The notes below the pieces were generated by a model. The model had not been told where the DNA came from. It saw only the letters and a program-made list of their open reading frames with translations, and ran no database searches. DNA of 64,000 nt from Acanthosepion lycidas (lineage: Eukaryota > Mollusca > Cephalopoda > Sepiida > Sepiidae): contig OZ010580.1 of the NCBI GenBank assembly GCA_963932145.1, forward strand, positions 818,001-882,000, read 5' to 3'. Both the position numbers and the translations under genes were made by a program. This document shows, in pieces, positions 40,801 through 51,200 of this stretch (position 1 is the stretch's first letter; each line of letters begins with the position of its first letter).

Positions 40801-43794
40801 ATGAAAATCCATGAAAAACTTTAATATGAGTGATTTTCCACCATATGTGTCAATTTTAGTAGCATTCCTATCTTGCACTGATGTTAAACTGTTTTCTGGT
40901 GTTGGATGGATAACACTAATTTCAGCACCTGTGTTGACTAAAAATTCCTATCCATGACATGAGTCACAAATGTAAAATAGACAATTTTTTTTGAATGTCC
41001 AAACATAGTGGTTATCATCACTGGTCAGAATAGGTATTTCTCTGGTTTGGTGGTATGAATATACAGAGTTTTGTGCACTTTTTAGTGTCACTACCAAATT
41101 TATAGTGATACCAACACTTTCTGGTGTTGTAGGTGTGGTTTTTTGAGTTGTGTTGGCTGCTGTGTCTATTTTGACTGAAATGTTGCCTTAAGGCATGTTG
41201 TCCTGAGTTCACTGACATGGCTTCTACTCATTCAGTAAGCTTGGCTATGGCAGACTGAAATTTCTGGATTTGGTCCATATCTGAGTTAAGCAGTTTGTCC
41301 ATGTTATAGAGGAAGAATATTTGTCTGCATTTGTCACAAAAGTTGGTGTCTTTCTCTAGCAGAAACCCTGTGACTGTAATAAAATTTTCCTGTAGTTGAG
41401 GCAGCTTTAAGAATCACAGCATGAGTGTCTGGGTTAGCATCATCACTCTGTTGTCACTTCACCAAAGTTATCAACTTGACTTGCTTGGTAACAACAAGAT
41501 TTTAATATTTTTATAAGAAAGGTAAACTTGTTGGTGTTGCAAATCTAAATTCTATTTCAGTGGTAAGAGAGATTGTGGATTTCTATGGCTGATTCCTCCT
41601 TAAACCAAACAAGCCAACAGTTTTATTGCTCTGGGCACTTTCCCTCTGCAACTAACTTCAGATCTGACTTAGGCAATTTCTGCCAACATCAAGCTTCAGG
41701 GACTGACTTAGGTGATTTCTCTCAGGAACTAAATTCAGGATCTGGCTTAGGTGATTTCTGGGTGCTTTCTCATAGTATTGTCTGGAACTCTGCAATCTGG
41801 CTACTCTTTTTGTAACTTGGCAATTTGTACTTGCAAACGTGGCAATTCCTATCTGTAATTTGGCAGTGCCTGCCTGCAAAATGATTTTACCATTATTGTG
41901 AATCTGAATATATGAGGATTTCTAAAATTAACTCCACTCCATTCAATCTAATTGGTTCACCTAATCACACACCCAAAAATTAGCTTTTCCCTACGTTATC
42001 CCCGACTAGCATATGACAAGAAAGGCAAAGACCTTCTCTCATTACAGGGCCATAGCAGAGACAAATGTTTGGCTGTGGAGGTGGAAGGGTGCAAAAAATT
42101 TAGAATTTAGCCATAAGTTATCAAAGGCTGCCAATATGGTTAGTGACAAGAACATTTAAAATTTTCAGTACCTCCTTGCATTGGTAGTTTTTTCTTGTAT
42201 TTCTTTTTTTATTGTATTTTGTTAAAATAAAACCCTGTAAAAAATACAAGACCTTCTCCGCTCTGCTGCTATAGCCCTCCATTACATCACAGAAGTCTCA
42301 TATTTACACATGCATAATTATTCGATAGTTACAATCTAAAAATTTATTTCCCATAAATTCCATGGTCAGAAAAAAGGTTAATTTTCAACAATAATTAAAA
42401 TGTTTAGTCAAAACAACTTGTGGATTTATTTTTCCTTTTCTTTAAAATGTATTTTTTAATTTCACTGTCATTATTTTGTTTTGTTTTTTCACTTACCATT
42501 TCTCTGTATCATAAACAGTTTTTATCCAATTTCCTTTCCTTAAAAAATACTTTTTTTCATTCAGTACTTTACTGACTCTTTGCCAGCTTCTAAAATCCAC
42601 AATTTCATAAAATTGCAACATAAGTGTATATTCTTTTTTCTCTGTCAGCTCTTATACATTTATTCCCTCATAGCCTACGTTCCTTTATTCCCTTACTGCC
42701 TTTGTATATTTATTGCCTCTCAATCTACATGCCTTCTATTCTCTCTCATATTTCATACATTTATTTCCCTTCATCTTTAATAGATTTCTTCATTTTTTTT
42801 AAACAGTGTAAAAAATAATAATCCAAATAAAATTTTGCCATTTTATATAGCTCACCTGGACCATGTGTTTCTATGCATCTAAGATATATTCAATTAATTT
42901 TAGTATAATTTAAAGCATTTATCAGCTTGCATAAAAATATATAACAGAAATTAAATAAGAGAAATACTTACCAATAACAGTGAAGATTGTTTTTATGGAT
43001 TTATGTCTATAGAAGAACAAATGAACAATTCTGCAATGGTTCCCAGTGTTATGATTCTGGTTCTGGGAATCTCTGATTCTTTCCAAGTCTCTAGGTGGCT
43101 GAGGTATTTGTGATTCAACTATCCCAATTCTTTGAACTTGATTTTTAACTGCTTTCAGAATAAGGCAATAAGAACACAGTATTATGACAACAGGTGCAAT
43201 AATAATGACTGTCCACAGAAAGGATGAGTATGCCACATAACCAGTAAAGACTGGACTGCAGAGTGGTATTTTTTGAGGACGGAATTTATATTTGCCCCAT
43301 CCCCAAAAAGGTGAACTTGCCAGAAGGAGGCCAAATAGCCAAATAAAAAAGATCAGGGTAAGTACCCTTTTGTGTGTCACCAAGACTGGATAGTGTAATG
43401 GGTGGCAAATGCAAAGATATCGGTCAACTGATATTGCAGCTAATGTAAGAGTTGAATTTGTCATCAGGGCAATAGACATAAAGGCTGTCATGAAACAAAG
43501 AGTTGTGGGTAAATGCCAGGCCTGCCAAGAGGTTGCCACTGCCCAGAAAGGTAGGATAATGCTTCCAATTAAAAAATCAGCTAAAGACAAATTAATACAG
43601 AACAAATTGGCAGGTGTTCTTAAATGTTGATTATAACAGATGATAAAACATAGCATGGAATTACCAATAACACAAATAAAAACAAGAATAATGATGGTGG
43701 CTACTTCAAGAATTGGTGTCCAGGATGTCAGACAGAATATACCTGAGGAATTATTCAAATTTTGATTTTTTAAGGAATTCTTTAAGTCATCCAT
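29594..43794 (-). CDS. Class A (rhodopsin-like) G protein-coupled receptor, complete, two coding exons
   Basis: Exons 43794-42972 (823 nt) and 29820-29594 (227 nt) join at a phase 1 intron to encode 349 residues, a normal length. Seen in order: NNSS glycosylation sites, TM1 with GNSML (N1.50), TM2 LSLADFL (D2.50), C3.25 before TM3, DRYLCICHPLHYP, TM4 with W4.50, an ECL2 cysteine (IPLCSPVF), TM5 with IAPVVIILCSYCLI (P5.50, Y5.58), TM6 CWVPYV (C-W-x-P), TM7 SINPILLIFL and helix 8 DFRSCF with a palmitoylation-type Cys. Position 3.32 is Ser, so it lacks the Asp of amine receptors, and NPxxY is NPILL. It should act at the plasma membrane through heterotrimeric G proteins. Ligand is not predictable; it may sit near GPR161 or amine-like orphans. 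Starts at the first ATG before TM1. The 13.15 kb intron is full of repeats. Confidence 0.92.
29874..29915. repeat. (CT)n microsatellite
   Basis: Nearly pure CT dinucleotides just inside the 3' end of the GPCR intron, followed by GATA/CACA-like units to 29980. In the transcript it is a GA-rich tract upstream of the exon 2 acceptor. Confidence 0.9.
30367..30473. repeat. CT/CTGTCTCT then (TA)n microsatellite
   Basis: CTGTCT-type units pass into (TC)n and then about 18 TA units, which run straight into the left arm of the inverted repeat at 30472. Confidence 0.9.
30472..30608. repeat. Snapback inverted repeat with 40-bp arms
   Basis: Arms 30472-30511 and 30569-30608 match at 38 of 40 positions around a 57-nt centre; each arm contains TGGATATTGAAGTCAACACC. 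Both sides pass into TA-rich tracts. Looks like a foldback MITE or a duplicated microsatellite flank. In the GPCR pre-mRNA it would form a long hairpin. Confidence 0.85.
30690..30742. repeat. (TA)n microsatellite
   Basis: About 26 TA dinucleotides in the GPCR intron. Confidence 0.95.
30743..33482. other. GPCR intron, AT-rich with microsatellites
   Basis: Besides (TA)n with TATC and TGTA edges at 31182-31253, (CT)n at 31858-31897 and (GATA)n at 33062-33132, no exon or named repeat is recognised. A more balanced block lies at 31259-31380 (GTAGCCACCATTTGACC onward), likely old repeat. Confidence 0.5.
33483..33657. mobile_element. 175-bp MITE with TA target duplication
   Basis: Ends are inverted: left CCATATTTGACTGCATATAA, right end (reverse) CCATATTTGATGGCATATAA, alignable for about 27 bp. 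TA flanks both ends (33481-33482 and 33658-33659). No coding capacity. TA duplication and short inverted ends point to the Tc1/mariner superfamily (pogo-like included). A third partial copy of the end motif (GCATATAAGATGC) lies inside. Confidence 0.75.
33661..34054. other. GPCR intron, unassigned
   Basis: A + strand frame at 33661-33870 opens right after the MITE (RYHYWSAAERPKVQVKTQPR), less A/T-biased than its neighbours. It may be the remnant of a transposon protein, but I cannot place it. The rest is T-rich. Confidence 0.25.
34055..34260. repeat. Dispersed repeat copy (pair with 24640-24880)
   Basis: Same ordered blocks as the other copy, including GTGTAAATAAATATG, CTTTTAAAATTTTATGCAG and GGCACAAGATTTGG. 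The two are clearly diverged, so both are old. Confidence 0.6.
34966..35151 (-). CDS. Candidate small membrane ORF in the GPCR intron, 61 residues
   Basis: An ATG-started frame on the - strand: a basic N-terminal half with SEKKSHECNRQENLKF, one hydrophobic segment FFVFSVIGGVLTVVGFF (about residues 33-49), and a short polar end WQPDDINLHI. The frame is not made of homopolymer and codons look fairly even. However a 61-codon frame can occur by chance here, no family is recognised, and it may be part of a larger spliced reading or a repeat. Confidence 0.15.
   Translation of the reverse strand: MCLWAAKRKILSEKKSHECNRQENLKFLYQCSFFVFSVIGGVLTVVGFFHYWQPDDINLHI
35152..36000. other. GPCR intron, AT-rich
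   Basis: No feature recognised. Confidence 0.5.
36005..36930. repeat. Degenerate minisatellite, about 20 units of 35-60 bp
   Basis: Units follow the pattern TTTATTGACCAGCATGTTC + AAATGATTCTCTCTTTCTCT with variable pyrimidine length; the CAAGTGATT/CAAATGATT core recurs about 20 times across 0.9 kb. Neighbouring units near 36075-36180 are almost identical, others heavily diverged. Pyrimidine-rich on +, so GA-rich in the GPCR pre-mRNA. Confidence 0.85.
37210..37735 (+). mobile_element. Jockey-type LINE, 5'-truncated 3' end
   Basis: Encodes LDKIQR near 37231, then after a frameshift SHLQSLSYCLNVASLNLFYR, then a +1 frame with FFSYTSCLWNSVPDFCFPVN near 37467 and a terminal HPYCFLSFFHSL (family: FFPRTAxLWNSLPxxCFP). 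The 3' UTR has ACATCTTAGTGGCATTA twice near 37658-37701, then TGCTTGGAGTGAAATAATTA and an A-rich end. It is antisense to the GPCR. Two frames are used, so it is inactive. Confidence 0.8.
37736..38390. other. GPCR intron, AT-rich
   Basis: No feature recognised. Confidence 0.5.
38391..38940. repeat. LTR-like segment with a ~115-bp internal duplication
   Basis: TTTCTCATTTCTCCCATGGG near 38595 recurs as TTTCTCATTACTCCCCTGGG near 38716, and the surrounding TTGCAGAAGACGAG / CTGCAGGAGATGAG and GCAGAGAAATCTC / GCAGAGAAGTCTC blocks repeat in step. Internally repeated LTRs of gypsy elements look like this. It abuts the minus-strand gypsy fossil but I could not match it to that element's other end, so it may be a separate fragment or solo LTR. 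Confidence 0.35.
39352..39526 (+). mobile_element. Nested LINE 3' tail inside the gypsy fossil
   Basis: TGTAACCCCTTGCATGCTAG, TGGCTTCCCGCCTTGCTTGG and GGTGAAATGC followed by about 21 A's match the 3' UTR of the LINE at 37210-37735 (ACATCTTAGTGGCATTA...CTTGCTTGGAGTGAAAT). It is on the + strand, while the gypsy is on the -, and separates two adjoining pieces of the RNase H region, so it inserted later. Only about 175 bp of the LINE is present. Confidence 0.75.
40078..40128. repeat. Perfect 20-bp inverted repeat
   Basis: GAATATAGATGAACACCTGG at 40078-40097 and its exact complement at 40109-40128, with an 11-nt loop. It lies inside the fossil's RT region, of which one arm is a natural part; the other arm is an inverted duplication. 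Confidence 0.85.
41600..41765. repeat. Short tandem repeat, unit about 38 bp, three copies, in the gypsy LTR-like region
   Basis: GACTTAGGCAATTTCT, GACTTAGGTGATTTCT and GGCTTAGGTGATTTCT recur at about 41666, 41703 and 41744, each preceded by a CAGATCT/CAGGGA/CAGGATCT end. Internal repeats in the U3 of LTRs are common. Confidence 0.6.
41951..42971. other. GPCR intron, 5' end
   Basis: Mixed sequence. AAGACCTTCTC occurs at 42031 and again at 42249. The rest, to the CTTAC donor at 42971, is T-rich with no named feature. Confidence 0.45.
42972..43794 (-). CDS. GPCR exon 1 (N-terminus to start of TM6)
   Basis: ATG at 43794-43792; 274 codons plus one base, ending ATTG before a strong GTAAGT donor on the - strand. 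It holds TM1-TM5, the DRY motif and a short third intracellular loop with RDLERIRDSQNQNHN. Non-coding 5' exons further up the - strand are possible but not seen. Confidence 0.93.
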
Positions 43795-44063
43795 TTTGCC
43801 AGTTTTATCAATGTTTTTAAGGTTTCATTTTGTACATGAGCATTTTTATTTGTGGATATCTTCAAGATAGTTCAAGATGAAGAGAAAAAGTTTTGCTTAA
43901 AATAAAGTAACAAATTAACATAGTTTTATGACACATTACATTATCTCCTAGGTGGTGGCCATATAGTGTAAAGTCCATTTAAAAAGTAAGTTGTTTGAAT
44001 TTGATAACTAAATTGTTTTTTAAATAACAATGTTTGAATTGTAGTTACTCATTGCTTCATGTT

Positions 44064-44183
44064 GACAGGGTTTACTCCTTGCCTGTAGTGGATGCATAAA
44101 GGGTTTACTCCTTGCCCATGATGGATAATGACAGGGCTTACTCCTGGCTGGCAATGAATGCTGATAGACTTACTTTGTTCCTG
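44064..44183. repeat. Tandem repeat, unit about 35 bp, 3-4 copies, upstream of the GPCR start
   Basis: GGGTTTACTCCTTGCC occurs at 44068 and 44101, GGGCTTACTCCTGGCT at 44135, and a decayed GACTTACTTTGTTCC at 44167. It lies about 270-390 bp upstream of the receptor's ATG, in its probable promoter or 5' UTR. Confidence 0.7.
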
Positions 44184-45044
44184 GAACTGTCATGAGATAA
44201 CCTGAAATTGAAAATAGAGAAATATAAAATTACTGATTTTTTTTTTTTAAATTATTAATTCATAAAACATGCAAATTAAGAATCATGTCTCTATGTTCAG
44301 AAGCATGTGTTCAGGTAAGAAAATAGTTTCACTGCTGTTAGGCTTTAATTAACTACAATACGAAAGAAACTAAATAAAATAAACAATACAGAAAATCAAC
44401 ATTGTATTTCAGGAAACAGAGTTTTCCAATTTTTTTTCCAAACAACAAAGTTTTATGGAGTGTAATTTGAAAGAAATTATTATTCTAGAATGTTTACTAT
44501 TAGGCCAATAAAATTTTGGAATAAATTGATTGTAGTATTGTATGCAAATTAGATAGCCAAGTATAAATAGAGAACAACTGATGAACATACAGGGGCTATG
44601 TCTAGCAAACCCGGTTGTTATTCAGGACACAGAGAACTGTACTATGACTACTACTATGCAGAGAGATATGCAAAACATAACACTGTTAATATGAATTTAA
44701 TTAATACTTAAATAACATTTTTAGGTGAATCCATGCAAATGATTTTGTTTTTATGTGTAAAATTTGTTAAAATTCCGAAAAAGATACAGGAAAAACATTT
44801 TTATTGTTAAGTTTGCTTGTGCTCAAATTTCAGTCTCTATTCTTAGTATATAGTGGGCCACTGGTGAAAGTATACAGCACAATCTTTATTGTATTTCCTG
44901 AGAAGAAAAATCAGAAGATCACTTGAGATATTTTCTCCATTCCTATGAACACTATCTTTCTTCCTTGTGAGTATAAATTTTTTTTAAATCTTAAAATTAA
45001 TATTTTGTAATATGCAAAATAGGTTTTAAACTTATGTTATCATG
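44184..45044. other. Intergenic, AT-rich
   Basis: An octamer-like ATGCAAAT (44542) and TATAAATA (44572) occur on the + strand, but no transcript unit follows. Otherwise nothing is recognised. Confidence 0.4.
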
Positions 45045-48000
45045 CCCTGTTGGCTGGGGCTTCAGAATACACTGACTGCACCTCTGCAGAGGGGTAAGAC
45101 ACCCCTCTTCAATGAGGCCACCTTTTGCTGTGGGTGACAACCCATAATGGTGGGGATGGAATCCTGGTGGTTGAGGGTTTCAGGAGTCAGAGTTAGATAC
45201 TTCTGATTCCCAACACACTACTTTGGCCCTTACTTGAACTAGACAGGTGGTGGTTAGAGAGTCCCAATCTGATCACTCAGCTGGTCATGTCAAGCCCTAG
45301 TGCTTATAACTATATCAATTTATGGAGTGCTTTATATCAAAATACAATACCCTAAATATACACTGGCATAAAATACCATCTCTTTCCAATTAATAGGTGT
45401 TAGAAGGTGATAGATAGCTGAGTGTCATTCATTTCAAACTGATCGAGACTTAGACATGGCTGTAAACATACCAGTTTGTATACTTATTTGGGAAGTGCAA
45501 CAAATAGTTTAATGTGTGCTCAGACTCTATCTCAAATATGTGTATACTGATTTGTGTATCCCTAACTTGTCAAGGTGACTAGGTTTCCCCCTTGACACAT
45601 CCCAATACTGGGCTCCAATGTTGGTGGGAAGCACAGGCAGTAATTTTTTTCTACATCAAATTATGAATAATCAAAATAAAAAGCCTGAAAGATATTGTTC
45701 AGAGTCTGATTCTAAAAAAGAATTAAATACTGAATTTCCAAAATTTTTTGTGCTCACATTACTAGATGAAACTCCTCTAGCAAACTCCTCCTCTTTCTTG
45801 AGTGAAAAGATACCATCCAGTATGATTAACCTGAAACAGTTAAGGAATTGAGAAATAGCAATTTGCTAGCTTAAGTGGAAAATAGAAAACATGCTGAAAG
45901 TTTAATCAAGATGAAGATTTTCCATAACATCAAAACCTTCCTCCATGAAAGACAAAAACTTCTAAGGGAGTTATTAGAAGCAGAGAGTTGTCTCTGGCCA
46001 CACCTGAGGAAATCACACTTGCCTTAGGGAGCCAGGGGGTCAGTGATTATCATAGAATTACAATAAAAAGAAAAGGAGAAATCATAACAACAGACACGTA
46101 TATCCTTACTTTTGTCACACCTCAAATCCCTAGAAAAATAAAAGTTGGGTTCAATATTGAGCCAGTGAAACAATATATTCCTGCTCCACTAAGGGGTTTC
46201 AAGTGCCAAGAATTTGGGCATCATAGGATTAGCTGGAGAAGTCCTCCAACATGTGAAAAATGTGAGCAAAAGGATTCAGACCACACAGAAAAAGAATGCC
46301 ACTATCAAGTAAAATGTGCTAACAGCCGGGAAAACCATCGAGCATACTCCTGATCATGCAACTTCTGGAAAAAGGAAAAGGAGATAGTCGAGGTGAAACA
46401 TAAATAAATGTCTCATTCGTGGAGACAAGAGAAAGCTACACGAAAGTCCCTTCTGATGCAAAATTAAGGCAAGGAAGGACCACAATGATCACCAGTCAAC
46501 CTGACAAATACAGAGCCCTCATTGAGAAACTTGTACACTTGGGACCAAATGACTGGTCCAGATTTCAGAACTATCTGAAGGACATCTAGAACTGAACCTC
46601 AAAAGAAAGCCAATAAAAGAACTGAAATAATAAATAAAGAACAAACAAATACAAAATCTACAGCTCAAATTGGCCACAGAAAATAGTTTTCCAAAATGAA
46701 AACCAAATGCCTACATTTCTGCAAATTAAAAAAATTGCAAATCAAACCCTGTTTAAAATTAGACAGAGCAGAAATCACAGAAGTGGAACAACACAAATTC
46801 CTAGGCTGCATAATTGATAAAAAATTAACATTCATTTTCCATCTAAAATATTTAAAACTAAAATGTAGTAAAGTCCTCCAACTTCAGTGTGTGATAGCCC
46901 ATACTGAATGGGGAACAGATCGAGAAACATTAATTAAATTATACAGATCATTACTTTGCTCAAAACTGGATTATGCAAGTTTCATATATGAGGCAACCAG
47001 AAAATCATACATAGAAATACTCAATGCAACTTATCCTCAAGGCCTCAGACTGGTACTTGGGGCTTTTAGTACATCCTCAGTGGAGAGCTTATACACAGAA
47101 GCTAATAGAACACCTCCACATTTAAGGTGTACTAAACTGGCACTACAGTACTATATCAAAATAAAATCATGCCCAACTAACCCAGCTTACAGCAGTAACT
47201 TTAAACCTAATTATTGTGATCTATTCCAACAAAAAGAAAATACAATACAACCCTATGGACTCAGGATAAAATCCATTGCTGAAGACTTAAGGATCTCACT
47301 CTCAAACATACAAGAAATGACTGCAAACAGTATTCCACTATGGCCTATCAAGCAGCTCGAAGTCTTGTTAGAATTAAATAAACTCCCTAAACAAAAAAAG
47401 CACCCCCTTACATTCCAGGACAAGTCTCATGGTATATTGGAAAACCATCCTAACCATACACCCATCTATAGAGAAAGGTCAAAGTGTCAGGACAAGACAG
47501 GATGTGCAGCAGTATGCCAAAATATTACAAAAAAAGCACCTCTCAAAGGGAAGGTCTGTTTTCACTGTGGAGGTTTATGCAACACAGCTAGCACTCAATA
47601 TCATTACATGGAGCAAACAAAAAAATTTCTTAATTTTTTCAAACTCACTATCCATCATAATGGCTTTGAAGAAAAAAATCCAACAACCTACACATTATCA
47701 AAGTATTATGCTAAATGTTCACTACTTGCAAACATAAAGATATCAAACTATGTTAGATTCCTAGCAATATTGTAGTGGAAAGTAACAATAAATCAGATCT
47801 ACCAGCCAAATCAGCTTTAGATATGGATGTAGATTCAACAACCAAAATCCCATACACTGACATAAGGAGGTCATTAACAAATACATTCAAACGAGTTGCA
47901 ACAGTGCTGGGACGATAACCCACACAATAAGCTCTTTGCAATTCACCCCAAACTAGGAGAATGGAAGTTGGCTTGCAGAAAATCTCAAAAGGAAGAAGTA

Positions 48001-48247
48001 GTACTGCCCACCTTACGCATTGGCCACATGAGAATAACCCACTTATACTTGCTAAACAATGAAGATCAAACAGTATGCCAAGTATGTGAAACAGCATACA
48101 CTATTAAACATTATATTAACCAAGTCACCAGACTTTGCTCTCTCAAGACAAAAATACTATAATTTAAACAACATGAGTTTTTTAGAGAAAGCAAATGTGG
48201 ATGACATAATATTTCTTAAAACAGTCAGCCTCTATCAAAAAATATAA
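45045..48247 (+). mobile_element. I-type LINE with RNase H, internally deleted
   Basis: A 5' UTR-like GC-richer start (CCCTGTTGGCTGGGGC) is followed by ORF1 (about 45618-46370) whose C-terminus has three cysteine knuckles (FKCQEFGHHRISWRSPPTCE, then CEKCEQKDSDHTEKEC, then CANSRENHRAYS). ORF2 resumes only at the end of RT (46696: KTKCLHFCKLKKL, then HKFLGCIIDKKLTF and KLYRSLLCSKLDYASFIYE), continues with ESLYTEANRTPPHLR and a decayed RNase H segment (TPIYRERS...GCAAVCQNI near 47460-47540), and ends with KANVDDIIFLKTVSLYQKI and TAA at 48247. Endonuclease and most of RT are missing, a deletion of about 2 kb or more. Several frameshifts. Typical of the I/Jockey group. Confidence 0.85.
46696..47775 (+). 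pseudogene. ORF2 remnant of the I-type LINE (RT thumb and RNase H)
   Basis: The longest open frame in the window outside host genes (359 codons), beginning at an ATG created near the deletion junction. The first 200 residues match the C-terminal RT/thumb of I-type LINE proteins (TEWGTDRETLIKLYRSLLCS). After about residue 255 the RNase H domain is shifted and out of frame in part. It has no host function that I can infer. Confidence 0.8.
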
Positions 48248-51200
48248 ACCAAATGAGAATGTCAATAAAATCAACTTCTCTACAAACTGTATATCTGAAA
48301 AGAATATATCAATGAAACCAGACACTTGGCATAAATTTCTTTACAGAAAATGAAACCTGATCTATAAATGGATATATTGCAAAGAATACATATTCTATTC
48401 ATAGAAATCTGTTGTAGAAATCATGTTGGCATTAAATGACCCATTGAGGTTTATATGCTGTAATACAAATTAAACCAAACTTATGTTATCAAAGATATTT
48501 ATCAAGTCAAAAAACTAACAAACATTTTGCATTTATGCTTCATGGGAAAACAATGTTGTTTCTTACATAAATAGCAATGAGAATATGACATTTTGTTGGT
48601 TTGCGTATTTTTCTCTACTTTTTGAATAGATAACTTGAATGTAATAGAAGAGGTTTGCCAAGAGGAGAAAATCAAGAAAAATAGCATGGTATAACAAAAT
48701 TTAGGTCTCCAGTGACCAGAAATCAACACAGATGATGACTATTACATGAAACAACCACAAGAAACTCAATAAAAATCCATTTTTAAAAAAGCTCATGATT
48801 GCTTTGTAAATATCTTATTGTGTCCACATAACACACAAAATTTGGAATCTTGATTTACTATTGTATTAAAAATTGCAAATGAAAATAAATGTTTTCTCAA
48901 ACATGGACATCATACTACAATCCTATTTTGCATTATGTCTTGTAAATTTTAAATAAATTAAATGTTATAGAATATTCTCTACTCCAGAACAAGAAATATC
49001 AACCAAATTGACTGTACTTACCATTTAAAATGAAGTCAAAATATTTCATGCAATAAAAGGTCTGTTTGCACGAATTGTTTAAGACATCTGCATTGCTTTT
49101 TGAGTTCAACCCTATCAAAACTTGAAATTGCAAGGGAATCCAATCATTGGTTTCTCATGTTGTGCCTGGTGACAAATTCATTACAATTATGTAATGTCAG
49201 ATATTTCCAGTGAAAGATTTGTATCAGTTTAATTTCTCATATTTTATCATTGAAGATAGTTCATTATTTCTGCTTCACAAGCAAAATGAAAATAATTTGT
49301 CAAATAAAACTAATAAATTGATTTGGGAAAAAATATTTCTGATGATATTCGAGAAGAATCAACCTAGAATTATGTTATCCTGGCTTGAAAATGATATTCT
49401 CAGTGTGAGAAATAGTGAGATTCAATAAAGATGCTGAAAAAATATGCTGAATAGAATACTAAGGGCGTCAAGATTCTGTGTTCCCACTGCAGTAAAATAT
49501 CTGTCAATGACATCCTGTTTGTTGTAGGTTATAAACTTGGAAGAATTATTTTTCAATTTGTCTCTCATTAAAAATTAAAGAAAAAAGATGGCGGATGTAT
49601 GTAGGTGAAGGGATTTAGAAGGGGGTTCGGAGAAAATGTAGATCAGTAATTTATGGATCTCAATGAAGATAGAAGTTGCAGACTCGAAATATTTGGCTCT
49701 GATAATTTTGCAGTCACATGTGATTTAAAAAAAAAACAAACATTAAAATGTGTTTGATAATCTTCCAGCAATACTTGTATGTTCTTTTGTTTTTTAAAAG
49801 TTGAATCTATAGCCTCTAAAGATGACCTTGAAAGTTGGTTGGCTAGAGTCTGCTTTCAAAATGACAATGAAGCCTAACTGAAAGTGGCCAATGATGACCA
49901 GTGAGTATATGTCTTGTTTGAAATACTATGAACTTAATTTTAGAAATAATAATACAGATAGATTTTAGTCCATTGGAATGAGCAGGTAGCAATAATTGCT
50001 TATTATAGCAGCATTATCTGCACAAGTAAAAACTGCATATGTAGCAATGAATCCCTTGTGAAAAAAATATGTATTGCTTTCAATTTCCCAAATGACAAGT
50101 AAAATAACTAAGTAGCCAGGAGATATGATGCTTTATAAAAAAAGATATTTCAAACTGAAAACTATGAAAAAGGGTAGTTTTCATTTTTATTTGTTGATAA
50201 AATGTTGCCTAAATAAAGACTATGAATCATGGAAAAAATGAAAATGGTAAATAGAAAAAATATTTAATGTAAAAACAGACAATTGAATCTGACTAATAAA
50301 TATTCATACTGTTATATAATACTGACATTTGATTGACAAGTATTGTCTCTGTTTTCCATATGATTTTCTTTGTTTATTATTTCTGCAATAAGCTTTAAAA
50401 ACCTCATCGACTGTCATGATTTTAGTGAATTTTCTTTTTTATCTTTCATATGTAGGCTGAACAAATAGTACTGAATTGACTGGATCACTTTGTATGTATC
50501 TTCAATCAAACTAGTATTAAGCATGTCTAGTTTTGCCACCAAACAATTAATTCCACTTCTGAAAAGAAAGAGAAATTGATTTAAAGAGACAAAAAAGCAT
50601 GTTTCTTCATAAAGTAACCCTGATTATAACAGATTATGCTAAAAGTAAATCAAGTCACATTGAGAAGACATAAAACAAAAGAGAAAACATAAAACAAAAC
50701 TAGAAAAAAGTCAAGAGTTGAATAATTTACAGGACATCTCTCAGAAAATATAGTTAAATATGACTTTTATTAGATGAAATTGCTCAGTAAGGCTTCATTA
50801 GTCTCAAAGTTTTCTATTTTTCTATTTATACAGATCTTGAAAATTTGCTAAGAATTTATTAATATTGTAAAAAAATAATCTTAACAAAAATTTTACTGAA
50901 TATAGTTTTTTAAATTTTACAATCTAATAAATCTTTCTCCTTTCTAGTCATTTTTGCTGATCTTTTCTTATTTTAGCTCAGTTTGAGTTTGTGGACACAC
51001 ACACACTCACATAGAGTAGCTCTCTCTCTTTCTCACTCTCTCTCTCTCATTCATTCATTTTCTCCTCTGTTTTATTGGGTTGTTGGATTAATTTGTTCAT
51101 TTTTTCCAATCTTATTTGGATTAACATGCAAAATATTTTCCGTAGTGTTTTGTAGGTTTTTTTCCTCTAGAACTTTTATTTATCGATTTATATTATTGAC

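Larger units (their letters stand above)
38945..41950 (-). mobile_element. Ty3/gypsy retrotransposon fossil, minus strand
   Basis: Read on the - strand: an LTR-like region with an AATAAA (about 41950-41535); a gag tail with a CWYHYKFG cysteine/histidine motif (about 41130); a protease region (about 40980-40700); a reverse transcriptase region (about 40560-39900) with MPFVLRNTAQSFQRLIENML; an RNase H region (39735 to about 39090) with ADASSNAVDAILQ and KYSTFFRELLTIYLT; and a short stretch beyond it to about 38945. The CWYHxRFG knuckle and RT sequence place it in a common animal gypsy lineage distinct from the copy at 871-4050. It is broken, with many breaks, and carries a nested LINE tail. It is in the sense orientation within the GPCR intron. 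Confidence 0.85.

Noticed and set aside
44542-44580. Octamer plus TATA as a + strand promoter
   Set aside because: Only two short motifs in AT-rich DNA, with no transcription unit or conserved exon downstream.
49586-49595. AAGATGGCGG as a first-exon/YY1 start site
   Set aside because: The frame from its ATG is short and unlike any protein; no donor of note follows.
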